From NCBI RefSeq assembly GCF_001625215.2, contig NC_030385.2, forward strand, positions 40,759,598 to 40,823,597: a stretch of DNA of 64,000 bases, read 5' to 3'. Below, piece after piece: positions 22,670 through 33,329 of the stretch. This DNA comes from Daucus carota subsp. sativus (Eukaryota > Streptophyta > Magnoliopsida > Apiales > Apiaceae). The position numbers and the translations under genes are program-made. Under the pieces are notes generated by a model that had not been told where the DNA came from, did no database searches, and worked only from the letters and a program-made list of their open reading frames with translations. Position 1 is the first letter of the stretch; each line of letters starts with the position of its first letter.

Positions 22670-22926
22670 CTCCCTCCGTCTCTAAATACTTTTCCTGTTT
22701 GAGTTTTTCACGTTTGCCAACACACACTTTTAATCATTAATATTTTTCATTTCGTATTAGCATTAAATATAAATTTCACTGTATTAAAGTACTTGTGAAT
22801 ACGAATCCAACAAGATCACTCATGACTATATTTAGTTTTATAGATTAGATGTAAATTAGTAATTTGTCTCATGTTATGAACAATACCGACATCACAAACA
22901 GAAAAAGAAAAAAGAAACGGAGGGAG
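22670..22926. mobile_element. Stowaway-like MITE (257 bp)
   Basis: Starts CTCCCTCCGTCTCTAAATAC and ends AACGGAGGGAG, with TA target copies at 22668-22669 and 22927-22928. It lies 25 bp from the previous MITE and belongs to a different subfamily by internal sequence. A fragment of the same subfamily occurs at 40566. Confidence 0.85.
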
Positions 22927-23186
22927 TATTTTTTCTTGCAGCCGTCTATGTATGTCGTACAAGTGATGATTTAAGTTTATATTATATTTTCGTGTAAGTT
23001 GCACTGCAATTAACTTTTATCGAGTAATCTTTATTTTATGTTTAATGTATTAAATTTAATAAATTAGAGTGTTTAATTTTATTATATTTCACAATTAATA
23101 TATACACAAATATAACTATATAAGTAAGTGAAAAATATTAAATATAATTTATAACTACTATTTAATAGCTATCTTAACATATAATC

Positions 23187-23627
23187 GGTGGTCGAATTAT
23201 GGTATGGGAGAAGGGGTCACAATCGATGGTCGTGAAAGAGCTGCCAAGACCAAGGACATTATTGTTATTGAAGATGATCAGGAGACTCTCCCTGTACAAC
23301 ACTTGAGGAGGCGCCAGGCTGGGAAAATTATCAGGGAAAATGCTGATCTCAATCAGAATAGGGTCAAGGCAGTCACTGGGAAAGGCAAAGCAAAAATGTT
23401 TCAGGGTGGTTCTAAGTGAGATCGAGTGAAAGCAAGCTGTTTTTTCCTCCTGTTTTATTTCTCTTAGTTGCATGCATGTTCTGTCGGTGTAGTTGTCTAG
23501 TGTCTAAGTCCCCAGACATTCTGGTTCCTTAGCAGTATGTTGGTTTTAATGTCAAGTAGGTTTTGGGGCCTCCTTTTCATTGTTTCCGTTGTTTTTTTTA
23601 ATATTTTATGGCTTATGGAAAAAAAAA
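23187..23627 (+). mobile_element. Poly(A) retro-insertion with 16-bp target duplication
   Basis: About 440 bp ending in a run of A (23619-23628). It is flanked by direct repeats ATCTTAACATATAATC at 23171-23186 and 23628-23643. This is the mark of LINE-type target-primed reverse transcription. The insert begins in coding-like sequence (frame 23204-23416, …LRRRQAGKIIRENADLNQNR…KGKAKMFQGG, basic and Gln/Asn-rich, then a stop) and continues with a 3'-UTR-like tail. It is either a 5'-truncated LINE (possibly the end of its first ORF) or a processed copy of a cellular mRNA. I do not recognise the protein. Confidence 0.85.
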
Positions 23628-23701
23628 ATCTTAACATATAATCAATTAATTAATTAAATATATAAAAGAAAAAATGTTAACATTTTATTCTTAAAAAAAT
23701 T

Positions 23702-25010
23702 TAGCCCGGCACTATTCACCGGCTTAAATTTGAGTCTCATAAAATATACTATATAAAACAAAAACCATTTAATTTAAACTCACCCAAACGACCCCACATC
23801 AGGCCAAGTTATAAGAAGATGGTTGCTTACTAATTAATTTGACCGTTTTTGACTACGAAACCCACACTAAATAAAAAGCTTTTTAAAACAAAACAATATT
23901 AACATATTACAATAAGATTCGTACAGTTGAATGTTCAAAATTATTTTCAAAAAAATAATAACTTTGGTTTTAATTAAATAAAATTCTAACATTTGATTGA
24001 GCTTATATTATAAAAGTATGGGACTATCATAAGATCCAATAAAAAACGGGGGCATTCTCGTGACCCAAACTTTTTTTTATTATTTTTTATTAAGAAAAAA
24101 AAATAGTTAAATAAGTGAATTTACGACAGAATTTTATAGGTGTCGTTAGTTCCAACACTAAAACTTCTTATTTACTTTTTAAATAAGGAAAAACATTTAA
24201 ATAAGCAAAAATTTATGATGGTATATTATAACCGTTGTAAGTTCGAATAAAAAAAAAGACTCGAACATTTTTGATTAATTTTTAACCACGTAAAAATATT
24301 TAAACAAGTGAATTGATGATGGATTTTTTTTTTGTCGTAAAAATGTTAAATAAATTTAGCGCTGCAATATTCACCGGCTTAAATTTGAATCCCATAGAGT
24401 TTATAAAACAAAAATCATTTAATTTAAACTCACTCAAACGACCCCACGTCAGGCAAGTTATAAGAAGATGGTTGCTTACTAATTAATTTGACCGTTTTTG
24501 ACTACGAAACCCACACTAAATAAAAGGATTTTTTAAAAAAATCAATATTAGCATATTACAATAAGATTCGTACAGTTGAATCGTTCAAAATTATTTTCAA
24601 AAAAATAATAGCTTTGACTTAAATTAAATAAAATTCTAACATTTTATTGAGCTTATATTATAAAAGTATGGGACTATCATAAGATCCAATAAAAAACGGG
24701 GTCGTTTTCGTGACCCAAACTTTTTTTGATTATTCTTTTATTAAGAAAAAAAATAGTTAATTAAGTGAATTTACGACAGAATATTATAGGTGTCGTAAGT
24801 TCCAACACTAAAACTTCTTATTTACTTTTTAAATAAGGAAAAACATTTAAATAAGCGAACTTATGATGAAATATTATAATCATCGTAAGTTCGAATTAAA
24901 AAAAAGACTCGAACATTTTGATTAATTTTTAACCACGTAAAAATATTTAAACAAGTGAATTAATGATGGATTTCTTTTTTATCGTACATTTGATGGATTT
25001 CTTTTTTGTC
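23702..25010. repeat. Tandem duplication, two units of about 650 bp
   Basis: Unit 1 (about 23702-24355) and unit 2 (about 24356-25010) share long identical blocks in the same order, for example GGTTGCTTACTAATTAATTT and TATGGGACTATCATAAGATC, offset by about 650 bp. Small indels and substitutions separate them. There is no coding content. Short hairpin-prone words (ACGACAGAAT…, GTCGTAAG) recur. The origin is unknown; it could be an array seed or a duplicated TE fragment. Confidence 0.85.
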
Positions 25011-25388
25011 GTAAAAATGTACGACGGAATCCTAATTTCCATCAAAGATCAAGCTATTCGTCGCAGATGAACCTGTTTGTTGTCGTGGTGCATGTAGTAT
25101 GTATAAAACTGGTAAAAACATAGACTGCAGATTTGCTGTCAAAAGACCTTGGTTTTTATTCAATCACTAGTGGGGCTTAAATAGTAGAATGGATACAACG
25201 GAGTTGCTAAAGATCAGGATTATGGATCCTGTCAAACTCCTAAATTTACTCCACCCCTATCATATTATGATAACATATGAAATCACTCATAAAAGTATTA
25301 CAACCAGATCATGCATGCTGAATACAAAAGAAACGGAATCAACTGATATTAAACCCAACTCGAAATGTCTGATTCACTCATGCGTGCA

Positions 25389-26686
25389 TTAAGTGAAACT
25401 AGTAACAGGGATACTACGCAGCACAACTGTTTCGACGGTGAGACCTGGCCCGAATCCGAAAGCCACACCCCAGTCCAAGCCATCACCAGTCGTTGCCATG
25501 CCATCTTTCATTGATTTCTTCCTCATTTCATCTAAAACAAACAAAACACATGCACTTGCCATATTACCATACTGACTCAACACCTTCCGAGACGCCCACA
25601 TTTTCTCTTCTTTTAGGCCTAACACAAGTTCAATCTGGTTTAAGATAGCCGGGCCACCAGGGTGGGTTATCCAGAAGAGCGAATTCCAATCGGATATTCC
25701 AATGGGTTCAAAAGCTTCTTTTAGTAGCTTCTCTATGTCACTGGCAATCAATGTAGTTATGTTCTTTTTCAGAAAAAACATGAGGCCTGACTCCCCCAGT
25801 TTTCCGCGGATTGTGTCTTCTGAATCAGGCAATATGTGTTGGGCCGAGGACACGATCTGGAAGAGTGGACGTTCGGTGAGAGGATCCGGATCAGACCCAA
25901 CAATCACCGAGGAGGCCCCATCACCAAACAGTGCTTGAGGGAGCAAGGACTCCAGATGAGGCCCTCGGAATGTTATGGTTGTGATCTCAGCACAAACGAC
26001 GAGAACACGAGCACCCTTGTTGTTCTCCGCAAGATCTTTTGCCAGACGAAGGACAGTACCACCTGCAAAACAACCCTGTAAGTAGATCATGTGGCGCTTG
26101 ACAGAATGATTGAGGCCTAGAAGCTTAGTAAGCTGGTAGTCAGCACTGGGCATGTCGTAGCCCGAAGTGGTGCAAAAAATGAGGTGGGTGATCTCTGATT
26201 TGGAGTGTCCCCATTCTTTGATGGCTTTCTCAGCGGCTTCTTTTCCGAGTTTCGGAACCTCCATCCTCAGAATTTCTTGGCGAGCATCGAACGACGGGGC
26301 TGAATAGTCGCACATGCTAGGGTTTTCTTCCAGGGTTTTCTCTGTGATATGCAGATAACGTGTTTTTATCATGGTTTTACTACCTGCAGACACGCACATA
26401 CACATATCAATATGACATGATTAATATATACTACACTTGTTTAGAAGTTTATATAAATTGCATGAAATTAAACTAAATGCATACAAATTCGCTTAAACTT
26501 TTCTTTGAGCTCAGTCTTGTGGTCGCTCTTTGTGACACGAAAGTAGAAGTCCGGATACTCAGCCTGGGAGTAGCAATTGGGAGGAGCAGCAGTTCCAATG
26601 GCAAGGATTGTAGCTGGACCTTTCGCTCTCTGATTTTTCATCATTTCATCTACTGACAGTGATGATGAGTATAAAGGAGTAGCCAT
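25389..26686 (-). CDS. Type III polyketide synthase (chalcone-synthase-like), copy A
   Basis: Two exons, 26686-26485 and 26383-25389, with a 101-bp GT-AG intron splitting the Cys codon of FKRIC, the position conserved in plant chalcone synthases. Protein 398 aa, normal for the family. Enzymes of this family condense malonyl-CoA units onto a CoA starter in the cytosol. The catalytic Cys ([11 protein letters not shown]), His (WITHPGGPA) and Asn (SQYGNMASA) are present, as are the [13 protein letters not shown] end and the two Thr of EITTITF. Differences from true chalcone synthase: a 3-residue shortening ([16 protein letters not shown]) and [15 protein letters not shown]. It is therefore probably a divergent PKS (bibenzyl-, stilbene-, pyrone- or acridone-type) rather than housekeeping chalcone synthase; the product cannot be told. 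A TATA box lies 50 bp upstream. Confidence 0.93.
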
Positions 26687-26735
26687 TCCCTCTATTCGAC
26701 CAGATGTAGGGATAATAATCTCTTCTAGCTCCTTC

Positions 26736-26743
26736 TATTTATA
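26736..26743 (-). promoter_or_regulatory. TATA box of PKS copy A
   Basis: Minus strand TATAAATA, 50 bp upstream of the ATG at 26686, so the 5' UTR would be very short. Confidence 0.55.
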
Positions 26744-26759
26744 GAAGAATGTTGAATTT

Positions 26760-28034
26760 TAAAACATGCATGTGCGGCTTGTACATTCTTGGCCACTTTG
26801 CCTCTCTGGCTTGTTTTTCTTCCGCAATTTTTAGGTAACTCAACTCGATCATTAATATCATTACCAAAAGATTATAATTTCGAGGAATTTATCAAAAATA
26901 CTAGTTTTTATAAGTTTTTTTGTCCATTTTACTTTCATTTAAAAATATTTAAAATTCTTAGAAATATTTGTAAATATACGGTTGCAACTAGATGCATATG
27001 GTTGCATATAGTATTTTTTAAATATTTTCGAAAATTTAATAATTTTGCGAAATTGTGAAAAAGATGTGCTCAGTATTTTTGCTAAAAATAGATTTTGGAC
27101 TTGGGTATTTATGGAAAAATCCTATATTATTCATGATAACAAAAATTTTAGTTCCCCGATTAATTAAATTACTTAAACATAGAATATCAAATAGGGTATT
27201 TGGCTTATTTTATTTTTCAAAAAGACTTATTTTATTTTCCAAAAACACTTATTTTATTTTCCAAAAAGAAGGATATATGTATCAAAATAAAAAAATTATC
27301 TATTTCCTAAAAATAATTTTTAATTTTTATTAAACAACATATTTAAATATTTATTCCTATATAAAATGTGATGAGAATGGAATAAAAATTATGAACAAGT
27401 TTTATGTTAGAAAAAATAAGGTACGAGAAAATAGTGACTAAATATGAGTTAGTCAAAATTTTTCAATAATAAATTTTGCGGCGAAATTTGATAAAAAGAA
27501 GTGGAATGAACTTCGTTTCAGAACATGGACATTAAATTTTTATAAATTTTTTGCACAAACATGAAAAGTATAAATTATAGACATTTTCTTTAATCAACTC
27601 TAAATAAAGCATATGTTTAATTACATTTTCCTCACGTTCTATTTTAAAAATCATTTATTTATCCGGGAATGAATCTATTCTTCCCCTATTTCAATATTCC
27701 ATTCTTAGGATCATTTGTTTATCCGGAACGAACTGCAAAAGCTCAATGGAAAACGAGCCACGAGTTCAGATTATTTGGTAATTTAGAAATCAGCTGGAGT
27801 TCTTGTAGTGACGACACTTAAATTTAGCCGGATGATATCGGTTCAAAAATATAGAAAAATAATTAATTATTTCCGTCTACTTAAGAAAAATGTTTTTTTT
27901 GACTGATATAGCTTATAGCTTTACAAAGTGATGGGACGACAGAGAATAAACCCTTAACCAGGGCTATCCGATCGTGCTCACTTAATAAAAATGTTTGGTG
28001 TAACATAATTGTGTTGGAATAGTCTCTTATTTAC
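26760..28034. other. AT-rich intergenic, no gene seen
   Basis: Low-complexity AT-rich sequence with short direct repeats (for example the word ATTTTATTTTCCAAAAA near 27230-27265). The ORFs at 26789-27333 are Phe/Ile/Lys-rich and typical of chance AT-rich frames. Confidence 0.5.
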
Positions 28035-28919
28035 GAGTCCGTATCCTCTGTCCCTCTTTGTGTCTCCCTACGTGTCTCCTCTTTCTTATTGGTCAGTTCT
28101 TTTACTTATCACGTGATCTATAATTCTATAATTCTTATTTATTTTCTCACGGAGCTTATTATATAAACTTTTTCAAATCTATAGAAATATATCTATATTA
28201 TTTAAATATCTTTTTCATATTGTACATAATCAACTAAAAATATTTTTTACATGATATAAATATAATATTATATAGTAATTTTATTTTTATGTTTTCTACA
28301 TGAAATAATTAATTAATATTTTGAAAATTTCAATATTATTAAATTTAAAAGCAAAAATATACTTTATTTACATTATCTTTTCCATATAATACATAATCAA
28401 CTAAAAATATTTTTTATATGATATAAATATAATACTATGCAGTAATTTTGTTTTTATGTTTTTCTATATTAAATAATTAATTAAAATTTTGTAAACTTTA
28501 ATATTATTAAATTTGAAAGCAAAAAAAAAAACTTTTTTTATGACTTAAATTATATTAAAAAATTGAGATGTTATTTATATAATATTTAATCTGATAAAAT
28601 TAAATTGGTATATGAAGGAAATTCACTCGTACATTTTTTTTTGATAAACCAAACTATATATCATGGAGTTAATATTTAATGCAACAAAAAAAGATGATTG
28701 AGAATTTATAAAATTGAAGTCTGCATTGAGAAAAAAAAAAATATGCCTGCAGTTAAAAAAGATTTTATCTCAGAGTTCACAGAAAGTAACTCAATTGAAT
28801 ACTTGTAATTTATTTGTATTCTGCAATAACAAGAGAGAGATCACGTGAGAAATAAAAAAATTAACCAATAAAAAAGAGGGAACAGAGAGACACAAACAGG
28901 GGATACAGGATCCCAACTC
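28035..28919. mobile_element. TIR element / MITE, about 885 bp
   Basis: The left end (GAGTCCGTATCCTCTGTCCC) pairs with the inverse complement of the right end (GAGTTGGGATCCTGTATCCC). The similarity continues inward about 85 bp through TTGTGTCTC, TTATTGGT and TCACGTGATC. The terminal repeats are imperfect and the target duplication is not clear. No coding content. The superfamily is undetermined; long TIRs would fit a Mutator-like MITE. Confidence 0.65.
28200..28520. repeat. Internal tandem duplication (about 168 bp unit)
   Basis: Two AT-rich units share CATAATCAACTAAAAATATT, GATATAAATATAATA and AATATTATTAAATTT in the same order at an offset of about 168 bp, inside the TIR element. Confidence 0.75.
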
Positions 28920-28924
28920 ATACA

Positions 28925-29680
28925 ACCCCGGTTAAAACTCATCACATCAATAATCATTATGTACAAATTTTCATTTGTTTCATTTCTCTTTTTAAAACAA
29001 TTTTTTGAATGCTTTCTTAAAAAATATCTTTATGTTTAACTACCACACATACATTTATCAATCAGGAGTAGATAAGAAAACCAAATACTCAACTGGTTTT
29101 TCTAAGATACCTAATTTTTTGAGACATATATAAAGAAGACCGAGGAGTATTATTTACTTAATTAGAAGAAAACAAAAGAATAAATACTATTTAATTCAAA
29201 AATATCATTCAAGAACTTTAACTAAAATTCATGTGTTTTGTTATATTATTTTATAGATTGTTTATATTAATTGATGATTTTAATAAAATATATTTATCAT
29301 ATAATATTACGCATTCATATTATTATTGGTCATGAAATTTGAACACTTTGGATATTATGAATATCAATAAAGGGTCTTTTTTTTATAATTTTTATTCACT
29401 ATTTAACACGTATTTAAAGATATATTCTCCCGTTTCTCTTATTTTTTGAGTTTTGTTACAGTTTGACACGCATTTTATGCTATATATAGAATATAATTTC
29501 ATAATTTATTTTTAATTTTTTTCATAAGAAAATATAAGTACCAAATATTTATTTTAAATTTTTCATAATAACTTATAAACTTATATTTAATATTAGTATT
29601 AAGAACTGGAACAGTCCTCAATATTTCATATTTCCTTTGTCTCAGCATAAAAAGTCATTTGACAAATGGAGAAGAAAACC
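28925..29680. other. AT-rich intergenic, no feature seen
   Basis: No gene or structured repeat could be supported. Confidence 0.4.
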
Positions 29681-29687
29681 GAACCTG

Positions 29688-29800
29688 GCGGGTTCGCGTC
29701 TTATCGCAGGTTTGCGTCTTAATCAGCTAGCCAGTGTTCGCAGGTTCGCGTCTTAATCCCTCGTAGGTTTGCGTCTTATCAGCTAGCCAGTGTTGAAGGA
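29688..29800. repeat. Two-copy 56-bp tandem repeat
   Basis: GGTTTGCGTCTTA(A)TCAGCTAGCCAGTGTT occurs at about 29710 and 29766, with GGTTCGCGTCTTA between. A related word (CTGGCTAGTGTCG…GGAAGACTAA) recurs at 30618-30678 and 32043, so this belongs to a wider local repeat family. Confidence 0.7.
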
Positions 29801-30595
29801 AGACTGAAGTAAGACTTGCTTGCAGGCGGCCCAGAGAATTCAGCAAAATATCGCCTAGCTGGTGGTTGGTGAATAGTGAGTGATGGTGAACTGCTGAGTT
29901 GATTGCACCTGTCTGTTTCATGTATGCAACAAATTCTATTTTGAATTATCTCCCTCATATTTATCCCAAAGCCGGGTAAAATATGATTTATCAGTGACCA
30001 CCCGACCATGTATATATGAGCATCAGCTCGGCTGAGTTCAAAACCGGATTAAATCGAACCGAATAGATCGAATATCAAAATTTTATTTTTTTTTGGACCG
30101 AAAGTTTATTATAGGTCAAATCAGACTTTAACTGAAATATTTCGGTTCGATTCATTTCAAAATAAACAGAAAAAAATGCAAAATTATTTTATAAATAAAG
30201 CTAAAGTTCATAAATCTTCTAAAAATTATATAAATTAATCAAAACCACTTCAACTAATTAAATTTATAAATTAAATATTATAAATATAGCATATAAGATA
30301 TTTATGATATAAATATAAAACTATATTTTATATTATTTCGGTTATTCTATTTATTTATTCTTGACGAAATATTTTTTTTATTAATCAGATCGAACTGAAT
30401 TTTCCATTGATTAATTCAATCCAAATCAAGTAGACCAAATTTTAGGGGTTAGAACCCAACAAAATTTTGCACACATCGATTCAGTTTTTAATTCCAGTTC
30501 AGTTTCGCTGGCGGCTGGCCCGCGCATACACCGGACAAAGGAGATGCTAACTCCTAAAACAGAGACCCAGAAAACAAAATCCAAATTGTCTTTGT
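29801..30595. other. Intergenic, no gene seen
   Basis: Short ORFs only. Words such as TTCGGTTCGATTC and AACCGAATAGATCGAA at 30040-30160 recall the ends of common plant TIR elements, but no bounded element could be drawn. Confidence 0.4.
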
Positions 30596-30678
30596 GGTAG
30601 TCAGATATTCCACTGGCTAGTGTCGTAGGAAGACTAAGTAGTCAGATACTCCACTGGCTAGTGTCGAAGGAAAACTAA
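30595..30678. repeat. Two-copy 41-bp tandem repeat
   Basis: GTAGTCAGATAYTCCACTGG followed by CTAGTGTCGWAGGAARACTAA is present twice in direct succession, at the left border of the next TIR element. Confidence 0.85.
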
Positions 30679-32040
30679 GGGGCTGGTATTGTATCATGAT
30701 TTTTAATGACAAATATTGGAAGGATGATTTTAGTGGATTTTATGGATTTTTAATGACTCTTGTTGCCTTATTAAGATTTCAAAAAAAAATTCATGACTCC
30801 TAAAACAACGACTTTTAAAAACTTTAACAGACTTTTTTTTAGAAATTCATGACTTTCAAATACTTTAATAGACTTTTATTAAAATCATATATAGCCTCTT
30901 TGAAACCCTCTGGACCTTTTGCTATACCCTCTCGATCTTCTGCCCCAAGTTGGGTGTATGTTTCAAATCTGATGACTACAAAATCGAGTACAGATTGTTG
31001 TATTATATATACTACAGTAGAAGGTACTCATACGGTGCTCCTGTCTTTTTATTACTCAACAATGTGATAGGTGATGTGGCAGGATATACTTCTCACCTGT
31101 GCAATGAAATAAAATCTACTTCTAACTCAGTGTGTAAACAAACCAAACTATTCGCGAGCTACTCAAATTCGGCTCAGAAAATATTCGAATTTGATTCGGT
31201 AATAATCGAGCCGAGCTCGAGCTATTTGAATATTTTATCTAGCCGAGCTCGAGCTTCAAATTACTCGGCTCGTAAGGTTCACGAGCCTTATCAAGCCTCT
31301 ATTATTTTTAATTTTTTTATTATAAATATATTTTTACAAATATATTTAATATTTTATTTATAATTTATATATTTAATCGAATCGAACTCGAGTCGAACCG
31401 ATCATATTTCGAGTTTTTGTCAATATTTGGTGACTCGATTCGAGTTTTCGAGCCAACTCGAGCCTATCGAACTATTTACGAGCCGAGCGGAACTGAAATC
31501 ATGCCTGTATTTGCTATATGCATAGTTTTTAATTTAAAATGCATTCTGCTGACTTAAAATATTGGTATCCTGAACTGAGATTTCTGAAGTCTAACATATC
31601 TCAAGTTGATCCAAAAAATAATAGTCTGAGTAGTGAGTACCTTAAGAAGCTAGCTTTCTATTTTATTTGCACATGGAACCAAAGAATAAAACAAGAAAAT
31701 TTTCATTAACAGCTAGCGACCGGTTAATTGAGAGAAGATAAAGTCATGTCAAATCTTCACAATAATGACCTGACAATTTTCTATACAATTTTTCATAGAA
31801 AGTCATTAAAAGTCTATCAATTATATTTTTCCACCCAAGTCATTGATATATTGAATAACAGCTGACTTTTAATAACTCTTTAAAAGTTGTAATTCAATAC
31901 CTCAAACTTTAAAAGACTTTTTAAAAATCCTAATACAATACCTCTTTAGTTTTAAAGAGTATTTAAAAGTCTTAATTGAATACACCTAGATTTTAAAAGT
32001 CAATAAAAGTCATTAAAAATCATGATACAATACCATCCCA
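30679..32040. mobile_element. TIR element, 1362 bp, probable PIF/Harbinger type
   Basis: The left end (GGGGCTGGTATTGTATCATG) matches the inverse complement of the right end (TGGGATGGTATTGTATCATG), and the match continues through ATTTTTAATGAC. TAA lies outside both ends (30676-30678 and 32041-32043), giving a 3-bp target site. Both subterminal regions repeat words like GACTTTTAAAA / AGTCTTTTAA. No transposase is present. The middle (about 31125-31500) holds a separate-looking block rich in CTCGAGC/GAGCTCGAG words, possibly a nested insertion. Confidence 0.8.
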
Positions 32041-32300
32041 TAAGTGTCGAAGGAAGATCTAAGTGGTGACCTGCTGAGCCGATCGGAGTCTAAATTATTA
32101 ATTCTTTTTTCCTCAAACAATTTATAGAAAAACCAGAGTTATCATACTCAAATAGACTGACCATGATATATCAACCAATATCTTTTATATGTGAGCATGA
32201 TTAAAATTAATCAAAAGTTGATAGAATATATTGAAATTTTTTGTGTTTTTGATACCTTAAGTGTAAGATCTAATATAAGTAAGTACAACTTATAATTTTA

Positions 32301-32703
32301 AAAGTAAATTACAAAATGGTGGCGGATGTTTTCCAAATTTTTTAAGATGATGATTGAACCTTAAAACTACATAATGATGGTCGGAGTTTACTTCCACTTT
32401 TTAATAAAATAGCGGCCGTGAACCTATGTTAATTTTGCCCCTTTAACTCCAAAAAAATAAATGACAAAGTGATGGTGGCTATAATTTTTCAAATTTCACA
32501 AAATGTTGTTGGACTTCTATCATTTTGTCGTTAACTCTTTTATATTTTGGAGTTAACGGAGGAAAATTAACGGAGGTTCACGACCACAACCTTATTAAAA
32601 TGTGGAAGTAAACTCCGACCACCATCATGTAGTTTTAAAAGTCCGGCCAACATCATGTAAAATTTGAAAAACTACCGTCACCACTTTGTCATTTACTCAA
32701 AAT
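32301..32703. mobile_element. Foldback MITE, about 400 bp
   Basis: Two arms of about 125 bp (32301-32430 and 32570-32703) are inverted copies: AAGTAAATTACAAAATGGTGG on the left pairs with the inverse complement of CCACTTTGTCATTTACT on the right. They share GGAGTTTACTTCCAC and ACATGATG-type words. An RNA from here would form a long hairpin. The target duplication is not certain. Confidence 0.75.
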
Positions 32704-33329
32704 AATTTTATTTTTTTTTGCCAATCATTTACTCAAATTTTAATACAAACATTTGTGTGTGATTTTTGACAAGGAACAATGATAATCAAGTAGTTACTCG
32801 ACAAATTACAGTAGTACCAGTTAATACAAGGAAAGAAAAAAATGAATATATATAAGATCGGCCTAGCAATCATCACTTGTTTTAATATTTCTTTTTAAAA
32901 AACAAAATTAGCAAGCATTCGATTCTTAAACAGAATAGATATATATGTGACAGATGGAAGATAAAAGTTTAAAAAACATTTATAATAGAATTTGTGAAGC
33001 ATTTTTATAAATTACTCGTCCATCATTTTTATTTTTATTATTATATTTTTAATAATTCATAGGCCAATAATAAGTTGATATTATTGAAGTAAACGTTTTA
33101 AGCTCTCAGTCAAATAAATTAAGTCATAAGTTATAAATTCAGCAAATAATTTGTAATAATTACTCGGAGGCGGCCGAGACAATTCTGCACAACCTAAGTT
33201 CCTTGTCTTTCAGTGCTTATTTTTGTAGTAATTTTATCTTGGCGTGCGAGTTGTATTTTACGCCGACGTTTGTTCTCAATTACTACTAATAATTAAGAGT
33301 CTGTCCTTAGTTATTTTATTGGTTCATCC
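32704..33329. other. Upstream region of the CslG/M gene
   Basis: AT-rich; no TATA box could be chosen with confidence. It presumably contains the promoter of the gene starting at 33330. Confidence 0.4.

Noticed and set aside
25702-26081. Plus-strand ORFs across PKS copy A (and 38330-38656 across copy B)
   Set aside because: Antisense shadows of the conserved PKS exon 2.
26789-27333. AT-rich ORFs of 89 and 92 aa rich in Phe, Ile and Lys
   Set aside because: Composition is that expected by chance in this AT-rich stretch; no motif.
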